A stretch of DNA of 64,000 bases, taken from the NCBI GenBank assembly GCA_021234155.1, contig JAJEKV010000012.1:3379638-3443637 (forward strand), read 5' to 3'. The position numbers were made by a program, and so were the translations under genes. Below, one piece after another: positions 43,863 through 54,853 of this stretch (position 1 is the stretch's first letter; every line of letters begins with the position of its first letter). Origin of the DNA: Isoetes taiwanensis. Its lineage: Eukaryota; Streptophyta; Lycopodiopsida; Isoetales; Isoetaceae. Under the pieces are notes generated by a model. It worked only from the letters and a program-made list of their open reading frames with translations. It was not told the DNA's origin and did not search any database.

Positions 43863-44281
43863 ATGAATGCCAATCAATTCTTGAAGACATTTGAAGACTA
43901 CTACAAAGATTATGGTAATAAAAAAGGTTGTAAGTTCTCTGAATTTGTGAAATGTATGAAATCTAATGAACCTGAAGCATGGTGTGAACATGTTACTACT
44001 GTTATGGGTACTAATACTTATGAGAGTCTTGTAGAACAGTTCTTGAGCAAGTTTGGAAAGCCACGAGCACCACAAGAGCTTGCCAATGAGCTTCAAACTT
44101 TCGCATTGAAGTGGAGAAAGCATCAACCAATATGTTGAAAGATTCGGTGCCTACCTTAGAAAATGCCAAAAGAGTCATATCCCCCTCCATCTCTCTTCTT
44201 TGTAGCTGCTTTTATCAAAGGTCTAGCTCCTAGGCCAAGAATTCACAAAGAAAATGCTTAGGATCCAAAACCAAGAAGGTT
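43863..44281 (+). pseudogene. Gag, element 2
   Basis: FLKTFEDYYKDYGNKKGCKF, SNEPEAWCEHVTTVMGTNTY and FLSKFGKPRAPQELANELQT fit a plant gypsy capsid. The frame breaks at 44138, continues as ERFGAYLRKCQKSHI, and then fails. Confidence 0.65.
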
Positions 44282-44813
44282 TTGATTCTATACATAAAAC
44301 CTTTGCCAAAGCTACTTCTATATCTGCGAACTATCTTTCCTACGACACTTGCCACCCACATGTCTCGGATCCTTTCTATCCCCGATTATGAACAAGAACA
44401 CATGTATGTTGTGAAGGAAAAAAGAAAGCCAAGGTTGAGGAAGAAGCTCAACCCAACGAATCAAAAGGCTGAGATGGTCAAGATGATCGAAACTATAGCA
44501 GAGTTGACTAAGCAACTCATGGAGATGAAAAAATAGCATAAAAACTTATCCACCACTGCATTCATTGTACCAAGAATACTCACCCTAGTGACATTTGTTA
44601 TTCTGAGGGCTTGCTTGAAGTGTGGGAAGAAAGGTCATTATGGAAAGGTTTGCCCAAGTGTGCAAGTTACGCAAAGAGATTGGCCATTATGAGGATAGAT
44701 GCTTGGTGAAGGAGTATTTGGAGAAACAAGAACAAGGCAAAAAGGCTGAGACTAGTGCATCTGTAAGATTCTTGGAAGAAGAAGCATTCGAGGGAAGCGA
44801 TCATGGCGATTAA
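44282..44813 (+). pseudogene. Gag nucleocapsid with zinc knuckles, element 2
   Basis: CLKCGKKGHYGKVC (about 44614-44655) is a complete CX2CX4HX4C knuckle. A second one (CKLRKEIGHYEDRC) is reached only by a frame change and lacks its second Cys. Confidence 0.65.
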
Positions 44814-45139
44814 AACTAGAGCTATGGCTGAGAACAAGAAGGATGCAAACTTCAGTCGATACCAAGAGAAAGAAATTCAAAAAAAGAAGATCAAGCTTAT
44901 CGGGGTAATAGCTCCTGCTCCTATTTGAAAGATTCGAGAGAAAAGATAAAGATTTGGATGACTTTGAACATATTCTTAAGAATTCTAAGGTGACTTTGGA
45001 TTTATTAACTTTGTTGAGGATTGCTCCTAGTTATAGGCGAAAAGTAATCAACTCTAGTAATGTAGAAAGTTTCTTTTGCTTCGAAATTGTACTAACTTCG
45101 GGAAGAGGAAGACCCCAGTGCCTTTACATGTTCGACAAA

Positions 45140-45461
45140 AATTGGTGCTCATCAACTTCCTAGAGTTTTGTTAGATGGCGGTTCTTCTTTGAATGTGATG
45201 CCTCAGCATATAATGCAAAAATGTGGTTTAAAGATCACAAAACCTTCACCAATGGTGTTAAGATCATTTTCTAATGCTAAAATCATGCCTTTAGGTGTTG
45301 TTACAGTGTGCCGGTGGAAACCCGAAGGGATTGTGGTTCAAGCTAGTTTTTTGTGGTTGCTTTTGAGTTTGGCAACAACACTACACGACATTTATGACTT
45401 GTTGCTTGGCAGGAGATGGATGTCTACATTGATGCCGGACACAGTATGGTCAAAAGGATAA
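45140..45461 (+). pseudogene. Aspartic protease, element 2
   Basis: RVLLDGGSSLNVMPQHIMQK holds the active-site triad as DGG in place of DTG or DSG, followed by IYDLLLGRRWMSTLMPDTVW, like the family's LLGRPWL segment. 44814-45139 links it to gag with stops. Confidence 0.65.
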
Positions 45462-45629
45462 TGTACCATATCGATGGAGTAAAAAGACAACTCTCTACAA
45501 CAAGTCGGGGGAGTACTAATATCCTCAGTAGTTTTTGGAAGAAGAAATGCTCGAACAAAGCACCATGGGATTTCATAAACTACCTTTAGCTATGGATCTT
45601 CTAGATGAACTGGTACCCTCTTACTCTTC

Positions 45630-46020
45630 TAACTCAATAGATCACAAGAATTCCGGTGTCATCTGGTTTGATGGTGGAATATCTGTTAAGCTAGGAGTGG
45701 CATCTTCTTCTGCTATAATCAAAGATTGTGCTAACAGTTGCTTTCAAAAAGTTGGCGGGATACATGTTGGCATAACCTCCAACATGGTCGAAAGTCTGAA
45801 ACCCTTTTGGCTGGCACAAAGAAGCTATTTCATTAGGACTAACGGAGGTAACCATTTATGGTGATTCTCAATTGATATGCGTGGCAGGTCAATGGTGAGT
45901 ATCAAAGCTGAAAGAAGAAGCCTTGAGCTGGTTGAGCAAATTTAACAAATGGAGTTTGAATTACATACCAAGAGATGAAAATTGTGAAGCGGATGCCCTA
46001 TCTAAAGTGTGTTCTTTGGA
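45630..46020 (+). pseudogene. Additional RNase H (aRNH-like) upstream of RT, element 2
   Basis: WFDGGISVKLGVASSSAIIK, SNMVESLKPFWLA, then after a frame change TIYGDSQLICVAGQW, and LNYIPRDENCEADALSKVCS. All four acidic positions (D, E, D, D) are recognisable. Like element 1, it lies between protease and RT. Confidence 0.65.
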
Positions 46021-46194
46021 TTACCTTCTTGAAGGAGCTATCAAAGAAGAAGAGTTGGAACATGAAGAGATTGCACAACTACATCCCATTACGGTAATAG
46101 ATGCACAAAGAGAAAGAGGTAAAAAGGAACTGACTATTACCAAGAATGATGAGATTAGAACTTCTGTTTCTAGGAGATATGTTTAAAACTTCGA

Positions 46195-47043
46195 AAAAGA
46201 AGCATCATTACAAGAATTTTTTGAAGAATGGAAAGATGTATTTGCATGGGATTACACAGAGTTGGTAGGTGTAAAACTGAGATATATGAGTTTGAAATAA
46301 AGATGAAAGAAGGAACTAAACTGTCATGCAAAAACGAGAAAGATAAATAGATCTTTGCTAACTTTGATCGAGAAGAATTATTAAAGATGAAAGAAGCTTT
46401 GAAGTTATCAATCTGAGATAACAAACCCCTGAATGGTTTTGTCATGCATAGTACTGTTGAAAAAAGAACAAAACTATCGCATATGCATAGATTATAGAGA
46501 CCTTAATAAGGCTACTATAAAAATCGTTATCCACTTCCCTTTCTAGAAGAAGTGCTTCATGCAACCTATTTGGTAAAGAGATTTATTCATTTCTAGATGG
46601 ATTTTCAGGTTTTTAATCAAATTAAAATCAAGGAAGCGCACCAAGCTAAGACCTCCTTCATAACCCCTTGGGGAACCTTTGCCATGCAAAAAATGCCCTT
46701 TGGATTGATGAATGCATCTGCTACATTCCAAAGGGCTATGGATAAAATCTTTTAAAGCATGCCTCTTGATAAATTTAGGGTGTTTGTTGATGACCTTTGC
46801 CTAGGAACACTGATAGAGCAACACATGAAACTTCTAACTGTGATCATGAGTCTGTGCAGGGAAAGTGGTGTATGTTTAAATCCAAAGAAGTGTATTTTTC
46901 TATGTTCAAAAGGTGAGCTGTTAGGACATGAAGTATCTCGCTCAAGGAATCAAAGTCTCGAGGAAGGTAAGATGGAAGCACTCAAGAAAGTAGTGCCACC
47001 TAAAAACTACGAGGCAAGTGAAGAGCTTTATGGGACTAACTAG
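46195..47043 (+). pseudogene. Reverse transcriptase, element 2
   Basis: Fragments in several frames: WKDVFAWDYTEL, YRICIDYRDLNKAT, FSGFNQIKIKEAHQAKTSF, MPFGLMNASATFQRAMDKIF, and the catalytic FVDD (FRVFVDDLC), then GVCLNPKKCIFLCSKGELLG. At least five frame breaks. Confidence 0.75.
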
Positions 47044-47675
47044 TTTTTTAAGAATCTATGTACCTAATTTCTCACATATTATGGGTCCTATAGCAAATCT
47101 GACAAGAGTAGGCAAGTGAGAGCAAACATATGGAAGTAAATTGGACACCAGAGTGCCAGGCTGCTTTTGAGTTGCTCATCACTCGAATTTCTCAATCAGA
47201 AGCTTTAAAACCACCTGATCATAATCTTCCTTTTAAAGTTTATATAAGTATCACTAACAAGGCTGTTGGCATTTCTCTACTACGTGGATCATGGCATAAT
47301 AGCCTTTACAAGCAAGATATGGTCGGAACCACGAAAATGAGATATGCTAGATTGGAAAAAAGTCTTTGCGCAGAATAATGTGGTTCCTACAAAGACTTGG
47401 ACATATTGTCCAACACAATGAGGTAAAGGTGCTTATGCACCAAAAATCCCCTTCCATTATTATTTGAAAAGTCAAAGCAAAGCCAAGTTATGCGGTGGGC
47501 CTGCAAAATTCAAGATTATAATCTTAATGTCAAAACAATCAAAACCATTAAGAGCCCTAGTGATTATCTTCTGACGAGAGAGCTTTTGAATTTGAGGATT
47601 TTGAAGGATTGCAGGGACATGGAAATACCTCGGAGATTGGAGACTCTACCAACCTTGTTTTATCTAGCAAGATGA
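47044..47675 (+). pseudogene. Degenerate classical RNase H, element 2
   Basis: PFKVYISITNKAVGISLLRG sits where DASxxAVGAVL is expected; the catalytic Asp is absent, as in element 1. VMRWACKIQDYNLNVKTIKT follows, as in related elements. Confidence 0.65.
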
Positions 47676-48820
47676 ATGAGGATTGGCAATTTGACCTTAT
47701 TGAATTTCTGCTTGAGAATGGAGAGTCACGAAAACATGGATACTAAGCAAACCGGAAGATTTAGAGCTAAAGCTAAAACATTCAAGATGGTAGGAGATGT
47801 ATTGTGCAAGATTGATCATAATGGGGTGCTTTTGAGATGTGTCACAGATCTGGCGAGCTGATTGTGGAAGCATGTCATGAAGGCATTTGTGGTGGGCATT
47901 TTGCAGCTGAAACCACTGCAAAGAAGATCATCAGGTCAGGCTACTTCTGGCCAAGTTTGTTCAAAGATTGTTATGAGACAATCAAAAGATGCCATAAATG
48001 TCAAATTCATGGTAGAAGAAGAAGAAGAAGAAGAGATTTTAACGTCACGCCACAAGGCAGCGTCCTATCGGACATGTGACACTTTACAACACACCCAGAT
48101 GGGTCCTGCCCCCACCACTTTACATTGCTGAAGTGGGTCCTTCCCCCACCAACTTTACATTGCATGGCCACTTTCACAACGAGGCGTTGAACCCGTGACC
48201 TTGGGTAGAAGAATCCTTCAACCTGCTGCTCTCACTGGTATTGTATCTCCTGGTCCTTTTCAAAATTGGGGATTGGACTTTATAGGGCCTATATTTCCTG
48301 AATCTCAAGGTCGGCATGAATATATCCTAGTTGCTACAGATTATTTTACCAAATGGGTGGAAGCAATTCCACTTAGACAGGCAAATGCTCTGACAACTGC
48401 TAGATTTTTACATGAGCACATATGCACTAGGTTTGGCATTCCTTTCAAAATTGTGTATCGATAGGGGAACGCGGTTCATAAATGATGTCATTAATAATTT
48501 ATCGAAAGCATTAAAGGTCAAACATGTGAAAAGTTACGCCTATTATCCTCAAGGCAATGGGCAAAATTTGAGTCAACAAATAAAGTATTGAAGAGCATTC
48601 TAAAAAAAACAGTTGAAGTTCATAAAAAAGATTGGCATATTAAACTGCATGATGCATTGTGGGCATATAGGACCACTGTGAAAAATGCTACTAACCATAC
48701 ACCTTTTAGCCTTGTCTATGGTGTTGAAGCTGTGGTTCCAGTTGAGCTAGAGTTGCCATCACTCAGGTTGGCAATGAAGATCCAAATGCAGCTAGAGGAT
48801 GCTTACAAAGACAGGTATGA
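47676..48820 (+). pseudogene. Integrase, element 2 (split by SINE)
   Basis: The H2C2 domain (CHEGICGGHFAAETTAKKII ... RCHKCQIHG) is cut at 48020 by a SINE. The core resumes at 48210 with WGLDFIGPIFPESQGRHEYI (first Asp present) and VATDYFTKWVEAIPL; the second-Asp segment is frameshifted (48465-48560). The later core is HTPFSLVYGVEAVVPVELEL. Confidence 0.75.
48021..48204 (-). mobile_element. tRNA-derived SINE, copy 1 (5' truncated)
   Basis: On the minus strand it starts near GGTCACGGGTTCAACGCC, which holds a perfect pol III B box (GGTTCRANNCC; 48183-48193), and ends in a (TTC)n tail. It is flanked by a 9-bp duplication GTAGAAGAA (48012-48020, 48205-48213), although the GAA run makes the left edge soft. 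Confidence 0.75.
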
Positions 48821-48840
48821 GAAGTTGCTTATGCTTGAAG

Positions 48841-49060
48841 AAGAAGAAGAAGAAGAAGAGATTTTAACGTCACGCCACAAGGCAGCGTCCTATCGGACAT
48901 GTGACACTGTACAACACACCCAGATGGGTCCTGCCCCCACCACTTTACATTGCTGAAGTGGGTCCTTCCCCCACCAACTTTACATTGCATGGCCACTTTC
49001 ACAACGAGGCGTTGAACCCGTGACCTTGGGTATGGCAGTTTAACGTCTTACCACTGGAAG
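48841..49060 (-). mobile_element. tRNA-derived SINE, copy 2 (longer)
   Basis: Nearly identical to copy 1 but extends about 30 bp further 5', into an A-box-like CCAGTGGTAAGAC. The B box is at 49008-49018, with a (TTC)n tail on the minus strand. It splits the integrase C-terminus between LLMLE and AENVNLRKKAKDVAAF. Confidence 0.75.
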
Positions 49061-49238
49061 CTGAGAATGTGAACCTGAGAAAAAAGGCCAAGGATGTAGC
49101 AGCTTTCAAAGCTGCACACAAGTTACAAGGAAGTTTCAAAGTAGATGAATTGGTACTCAAGTGGAATAAAGCAAAGGAAGATTCAGCAGGTAAGTTTGAT
49201 GGCCTATGGGAAGGTCCTTTCAAGATCCATGCAATAAG
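49061..49238 (+). pseudogene. Integrase C-terminus, element 2
   Basis: AENVNLRKKAKDVAAF, VDELVLKWNKAKEDSAGKFD and LWEGPFKIHAISEH: the usual end of a plant gypsy polyprotein. It runs directly into the 3' LTR. Confidence 0.7.
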
Positions 49239-49674
49239 TGAGCATATGCACATGGCCTACAGGAGCACACCTAGGTGTGGGAATTTGTTTCTACCATAGA
49301 AGATCATTGTTTAGCATTTGGCAAAATCGAGCTCACTGTCCGGGCCATTGACCAAAAATTGACCCAGTCAGGAAGTTGATTTGTGAGAAATCTGTAAGCA
49401 TTTTGCCTGTAGACTTTTCACAACAGTTTTCTGGAATTGGCTAGCATACCTTGGTAAAGATTTCAAGTACTTTTGAAATAGATGCATGGTTTGGTGAATG
49501 TTTGAGTGCTGCTAGTTTCTTTTGCTTTAGGGACTCTAGTGGATTTGGTATTTCCTTGCAAATTCAGAGATGTTTTGCAGTGCAGATTGATCACCTCAAG
49601 TGATCTGGAGGTCCTGACCATCAAAACACCCTTGTAAGGCCCCAGTTGGAGACCACCCAGGATAATCTCCAACA
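49239..49674 (+). repeat. 3' LTR of gypsy element 2
   Basis: See the 5' LTR. Ends AATCTCCAACA. Confidence 0.75.
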
Positions 49675-50029
49675 ACTGGCTAGAGGCACCTGCGACTCAA
49701 AACAGAAGAATGCACTAAAGCTTGGGCGGGTCAAGGGCGGATGTGGAGTAAGGTCTCCTCATTGCTGATGGGACTTGCGGGCCTTCTCGACTCGCGAGTC
49801 GAGAAAGCAACCAGCGCGCCTTAGGGATGTAGTTCAAATGCATTCCCCTGTGGTTAGTCGCAGAGGCCTCCACCCAGTCCGAGCCCCTCCCCTTCGCAAT
49901 ATTCGAAGAAGATGGTTCGAAGGAGAGTGGCTCAGACTGGGTAGAGGCATCTGCGACCCGTAACAGGAGAATGCACTAGAGCTTGGCGGGTGATGGGCGG
50001 ATGTGAATTAAGGAAGGCTATAAGAACAT
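49675..50029 (+). repeat. Palindrome-ended repeat, copy 3, with flanking duplicate
   Basis: The main copy is 49784-49979. Just before it (49684-49760) a piece equivalent to its distal end (GAGGCACCTGCGACT ... GGGCGGATGTG) is repeated, and the same text recurs after the copy (49946-50005), so copies may have been tandem. Confidence 0.65.
49784..49805. repeat. Dispersed palindrome, perfect
   Basis: Left terminus of repeat copy 3, preceded by GGGCC. Confidence 0.85.
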
Positions 50030-50500
50030 TTGAACAGCTGCCTTCAATTGATGTGGAGGCATGGCTGGCATAGTGGATGCAATTGCGGCAGTCAAAGGCT
50101 TTGCCAAGCAGGGGGCCGAGAGTCTGCAGCAGCAGATCGCACTTTACTGGACACCTTGTATCAGGACCTGCTCCATTCTCGACAGGGACTCCTTCCAGGT
50201 ATTCATGATCGAGATATTCTGGTAGTCCAAGTATTAGAGGAGGAGCAAATCCAGCAGGCAAAGACGAGGCAGGTCTATAGTGGTTTTATGATGGAGACGG
50301 TTGTACAGGCTTCTTTCTCCGTGTGGCTAAGAGGCGTTTGCATGACATCAACCATATCCTCATTGCTTTTGCCAGATGGCTTGGTGCTAACAGAGCCGAC
50401 AGAACTCAAACAACACCTGCATAATCACTTTCAGACTTTTTCACTGACATCTCCCCTTTCAGTCATAAATGCGAGATGTAGTTTTGTCTAGGATCTCCCC
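50030..50500 (+). pseudogene. LINE-like fragment (weak)
   Basis: A plus-strand frame ends with LPDGLVLTEPTELKQHLHNH and FQTFS, like the short linker between the endonuclease and reverse transcriptase of plant LINEs (DGxxxTxxxxIxxxFxxHF). The upstream sequence switches frame. No RT motifs follow before 51 kb. The assignment is weak. Confidence 0.3.
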
Positions 50501-53454
50501 CATCATCTTTGACGAGCAGCACGTATCAATAGAGGCGGCTATGACAACTGATGATTTAGGCTTAGCGGTCTTTGATCTGAAAAGAGGCAAATGCTCAAGT
50601 TTGGATGGTGGGTGTTTGCAGAGTGGGTGAAGGATGCAGATATTCAGAGGTCACTTACCCTAATTTCTAAGACTTGAAAACATCATCGTTTTTTAGCATG
50701 TGCAGTATCAACCATGAGATCTAATGGAAATTCTATTACCAAGATAAAAGCAGCAAAGTTACAGGTGTCTAGCATGGCAACTAGGGTAACCTTGTCTGGT
50801 CTGAATCCAAAATAACACAAGGCCTTCCTTATGTCAATACTGTTGAGAATATGATCGATCACTAGTAGTAATTTGATAAACTTTTTTCAAGTAACCATGC
50901 GTAGCAATTCCATACAAATATGTTGAGCTCATTTATGTCTCGAAGACAAGACATGCTGTGGGGAGAGCTCTGCATCTGCCATACTTTGCGTTAAAAGGAC
51001 ACTAACTTGTCTACCTTTCTCTATTCTAATGATAACTTGAGCATGCATGCACTTACCTCCTGCAGCCTTCTTCAATATCAAAATCTTGAGGTTCTTCCTA
51101 TAGAAAGACTTGCAAACTTCCCAATTCCCGTTAGAGCACAGGTGGCTCAATTAGTAACAAAAAGCTAAGTGTAATCCTTTAACAATTCCTATATACCATT
51201 TTAGAAACCCACGAAATGCGGACCAAAATTTTGGCTAAATCTATGACTTCCTAAGAAAGAGTGAGCAAGCCTTAGACAGACAGACAGACAGTCAGACAGA
51301 CGGACGTACGTCATGCCACATTGGCAACATCCACGAGGACATATAGCGGTCCCCCAGAGACTTGAACACAAGATCTGATCCTTAAAGGAGGGAATTGGTG
51401 GAGTGTTTGGTATGGTCATATCCAACTTGTCACATTTCAAAGGACAAGACACACAAGATCCCAAAAAGGGAGATGGACAAAGCCACGAGCGACCTCCATG
51501 CTATAGCATTGTATGAGGGTAGATAATATTGAGAAGCTTGAAAACTTTCTCAACTCGTGGTTTGTAAAATTTATGAGAAAAACAAGTTACCCAGTTCTTT
51601 GTGTGTGATGTGTAATTCTATTCAAGCATTCAATTCAGAATTTTTTTTTCCTTTAGTAAAAGTCCCATTTTCAGTCTGAGTCCCAAACGTCGAGATCTGA
51701 CCCACTTTAATTAAATGTGACTTAATCCCAGAAGTATAAAAAATAATCCCAAAAGAATAAGAGGCTGAGATACAAAGAGAAGGTTGTGCAAGGCAATCGA
51801 TCCACCACGCACACAAAAAGCAACAATCTATTTCATAACTATAGAGATAGTGTAAAACTAGCCCCAAATTCAAGACTGCCATGCCAAATTGAAGTGGGCT
51901 CCTCTCATTATAAATCCAGCCCAAAGACCGGACTTTACTTCTGTCAAATTCGGTCTTCTCATACGCTTAAAAGCTAGACTTTTGTCCAAGATTCCACCTC
52001 TACTTTTGTAAATTCGCCTCTACAAAGTGAAGCTCCTCAACCGCCGCAAACTATGCAGCTTCTATGGTGAAGCTCTTTAACTGATTCCGGCCTGTGATTG
52101 TGTGTGTTAGCTTTGTGTTCTATTCTAAATGTGGTCCCTAACAAATGCCCTAGAAGGAAGTCTGAAACGGTAAGCCCATTGCCACCGTGATCAATTGAAG
52201 CTCACGATTAAAGATCCCGGATACAAGCTCACAGATTAAAGATCCCAAATCCCGTCATTCAAGCATTTCATTCAAGCTCACAGTTAAAGATCCTTGACCC
52301 AAATTAAAAGCCAAAGCATCTCGCTAGCTCGGCCCAAATTTGCCGGTTCGAAATCCGATTTCAACCAAAGGCGTCTAATCCAGATCTTAACCCAGACTTC
52401 AAACTCAAATTCCAACCGTTGACCCATCCAATCTACCATGTGCATCCATTTTTTCCAAATCGCATTTTCCAAAATTAATTAAATCCCTTTTCTCAGATTT
52501 TCTAGCCTTAATCCATTTCGCCAAGCCACTTATTAGAGCATGGCAAGAATGTGGGCTCTCGGAATCAAGCCATACATGTTCTTATCCGCAAATCGGGTAG
52601 CTGAAATTGAATGAGGAAAACTTCCGATACCATGTACCCGGACCCGGGAAGGAAATTAGGTGTCCATTATCGCCGCAAAATCCTACGGCCGAGCTTTTTT
52701 GCAAAAACAAATGCCATCCGGCCGCCTCAATTCTTCATTGGAAAACCTACTTGGTTCCTTTGAGTTCAAAAAAAAAAAGTTAAATATTTTTGTTTTTATT
52801 GTTTAACTCCTTAGGCTCCCGTGACCGGTTCATCTCTCGAGGTTCATGTAATTGTCTCAATTCCTCCTTTTCATTTAGTATTCCGAAGATTATTTGTTTT
52901 ATTCGTTTTGGTTACTCCTTTGAGCTTTGTAATCCATTGGCTAATTGTGTCCCATTTGTTTTGACTCATTCATTCCATTTGTCCCTCCTTCATTGTTTGG
53001 ATCATTATGCAGCCATATTTGTTGAATTCACCGGTGTGTGACATTCTATGTATATTTGGTGTGTGTGGTTTTCCAACCAGTTCTCCTGAGGTCCGCGGCA
53101 TTGGCAAAACGGTGTAAGAGGTTTGGGATGTGCTGGATCTCGCTGCATGGGAGCTTTGGGATTGGCCTGGAGGTTGTTAGGGTATTCCTGGTTCCCATTA
53201 AATCTGCAAGTGTTCAACCGATTACATTGCAGATGTTCAGATTCTATTGCTGGTGAGTGGAGGTCAAGGTTCTTTGCTGAGGCTTTGAGAAATGGTTTGA
53301 GGCTTTGGCAAAGGTTTGAGGCGATGTTAGACGGACTTATGCTTTGGGTTTTTTCTCTCTCTCTCTCTCTCTCTCTCTTTTTCTCTCCTTCTAGTGTATA
53401 GGAGCCCTTGCCATTCTGCACAGATTCCAAGGCGTAGCCATGGCCATCGTGAAT
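50501..53454. other. Spacer, no gene seen
   Basis: Non-coding. It holds a GACA-type microsatellite (51274-51303) and a TC microsatellite (53354-53378). The long minus-strand frame over 53005-53556 contains an Arg-Glu run from the TC repeat and spans the boundary of the inverted repeat, so I do not accept it as a gene. Confidence 0.45.
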
Positions 53455-54853
53455 TCTTCCCTTCTCCGCTTTTGCTATCTTCTGACAAGAAATTATGCTG
53501 CAAAGCTTTGGATTGTAGATATTTTGTGACATACAACTAGTTTTTGTTAATTTCAAGGCGCCATTGAAACTTTCGTGGGGTTCTCGTACAAAAAAAATTA
53601 GAGGCCCTTGATCTGAGAATATTCCCAGATCAATGGTCCATAAAACAAGATAAAGACATCCGATAATAATAGAGAACGTCTCCTTTTAATATATACATGA
53701 ACATGAGTCTGTACATTGAGTTCGAGTGCGCCCTTGACCTTTGATGCTTCCTTGAGTGTTACATGATTACCATTTCAAGGGTTACATGTTAAGCTGGATT
53801 GCATATTGAAAATTGTAGCTAAGTTTGTAGGGGACCAATATAACATGGTTAGATTGCAACCGCTAAAATAATACCATAATGAAGGGTTAGTTTGACATTC
53901 TTTCAATTAAAGAAATTCATTATCCAACTTACGTAGGCTTGCACGATGGAAATAGTCCTATCGATGAATTTGATGAATTTAATATTTATGGTACATCAAT
54001 ATAAATAACTTAACGTACAATTTGCTAGCAAAGAACAGAATAGATTGTTCACAACTGTTCATAATGCGGGATTGAATTTTGTCTAGCAAACAACATGGCA
54101 CACAACATATACGGAGCATTGTATTGAGCATTGCTATGACAACATATATCTATCTAGTGGCAAATGTGGACAATGTGTTGGGAATAGATTTTTATACTGT
54201 GAGTTGGCCCACAGCATTTTTTGCCAATGTTGCAACTTCTTTTGTCTTAATGGCAATGTTTCTTTGGTACACCTATATCAAAGTGACTAGAGTTATTTCT
54301 AGATTGACATTGTAGTATTGCTATGCTCGCAATTTGTTCTATGATTTGGACAATCAATTGAGCTAGCTATTTTTTTGACATACTAATAATATACTAATAA
54401 TATGCACAGCTAGAACATCCCAAGAACTTAAATTACACTTGACATCTTGCCAGATGAAATACGGCTTACAATTACATTAAGTCTTCTAATACCATTGCAT
54501 CATTCTATAGAGGCACTATCATAACGTAAGAATGGCTTTTATGGCCGGTGATGCCAGGTACATGTTTCTACACGTGTTCCTAGAAATTGGCGGTGCTACC
54601 CATAACATATACAAGGCTTTTACATCCTGTAATGCCATGCACACGTTCCTAGACATTCAAAGCGCCACTCATTACATACACATGGCTTTTATGAAGATGT
54701 TATGCAACGGTCTTCATTATATTGATGCAGATAGATTTGGGACAACGATTTGGAAGAGGAGCTAGTCAAATGAAAGCAAAACAACAAGATACAGAAGTTA
54801 AAGACACGAAAATATGCATCATCCTTCCACGTTCAAGCATATGTTTGCCCCAT
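53455..54853. repeat. Right arm of 1.4-kb inverted repeat
   Basis: Reverse complement of 18019-19410. The inner end is TCTTCCCTTC; the outer end is in F-box 3' flank sequence (CAAGCATATGTTTGCCCC). It then joins the duplicated spacer at 54854. Confidence 0.8.
54079..54315 (+). pseudogene. Two-TM membrane protein fragment, right arm copy
   Basis: Same fragment as 18541-18801, here 78 codons long, with the first codons of the other copy lost to a stop. The few replacements between the copies are mostly conservative. Confidence 0.35.

Larger units (their letters stand above)
43215..49674 (+). mobile_element. Ty3/gypsy LTR retrotransposon, plus strand, 6460 bp
   Basis: Two direct repeats of 436 bp (43215-43650, 49239-49674) end AATCTCCAACA; TTTTGGAGGTCCTACCGAGA after the first may be the primer-binding site. 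Order: gag, knuckle, protease, extra RNase H, RT, classical RNase H, integrase. Numerous frameshifts and stops make it dead. No target duplication is visible (CCAAG left, ACTGG right), and the repeat seems to begin inside the last codons of the polyprotein. The element may therefore be a recombinant, or the left LTR boundary may be off. Two SINEs lie in its integrase region. Confidence 0.85.

Noticed and set aside
48588-48956. Single frame joining integrase to a Glu-rich C-terminus
   Set aside because: The Glu run and everything after it are the GAA tail and body of a SINE on the opposite strand.
53005-53556. 183-codon minus-strand frame with an Arg-Glu run
   Set aside because: The run comes from a TC microsatellite and the frame crosses the inverted-repeat boundary at 53455.
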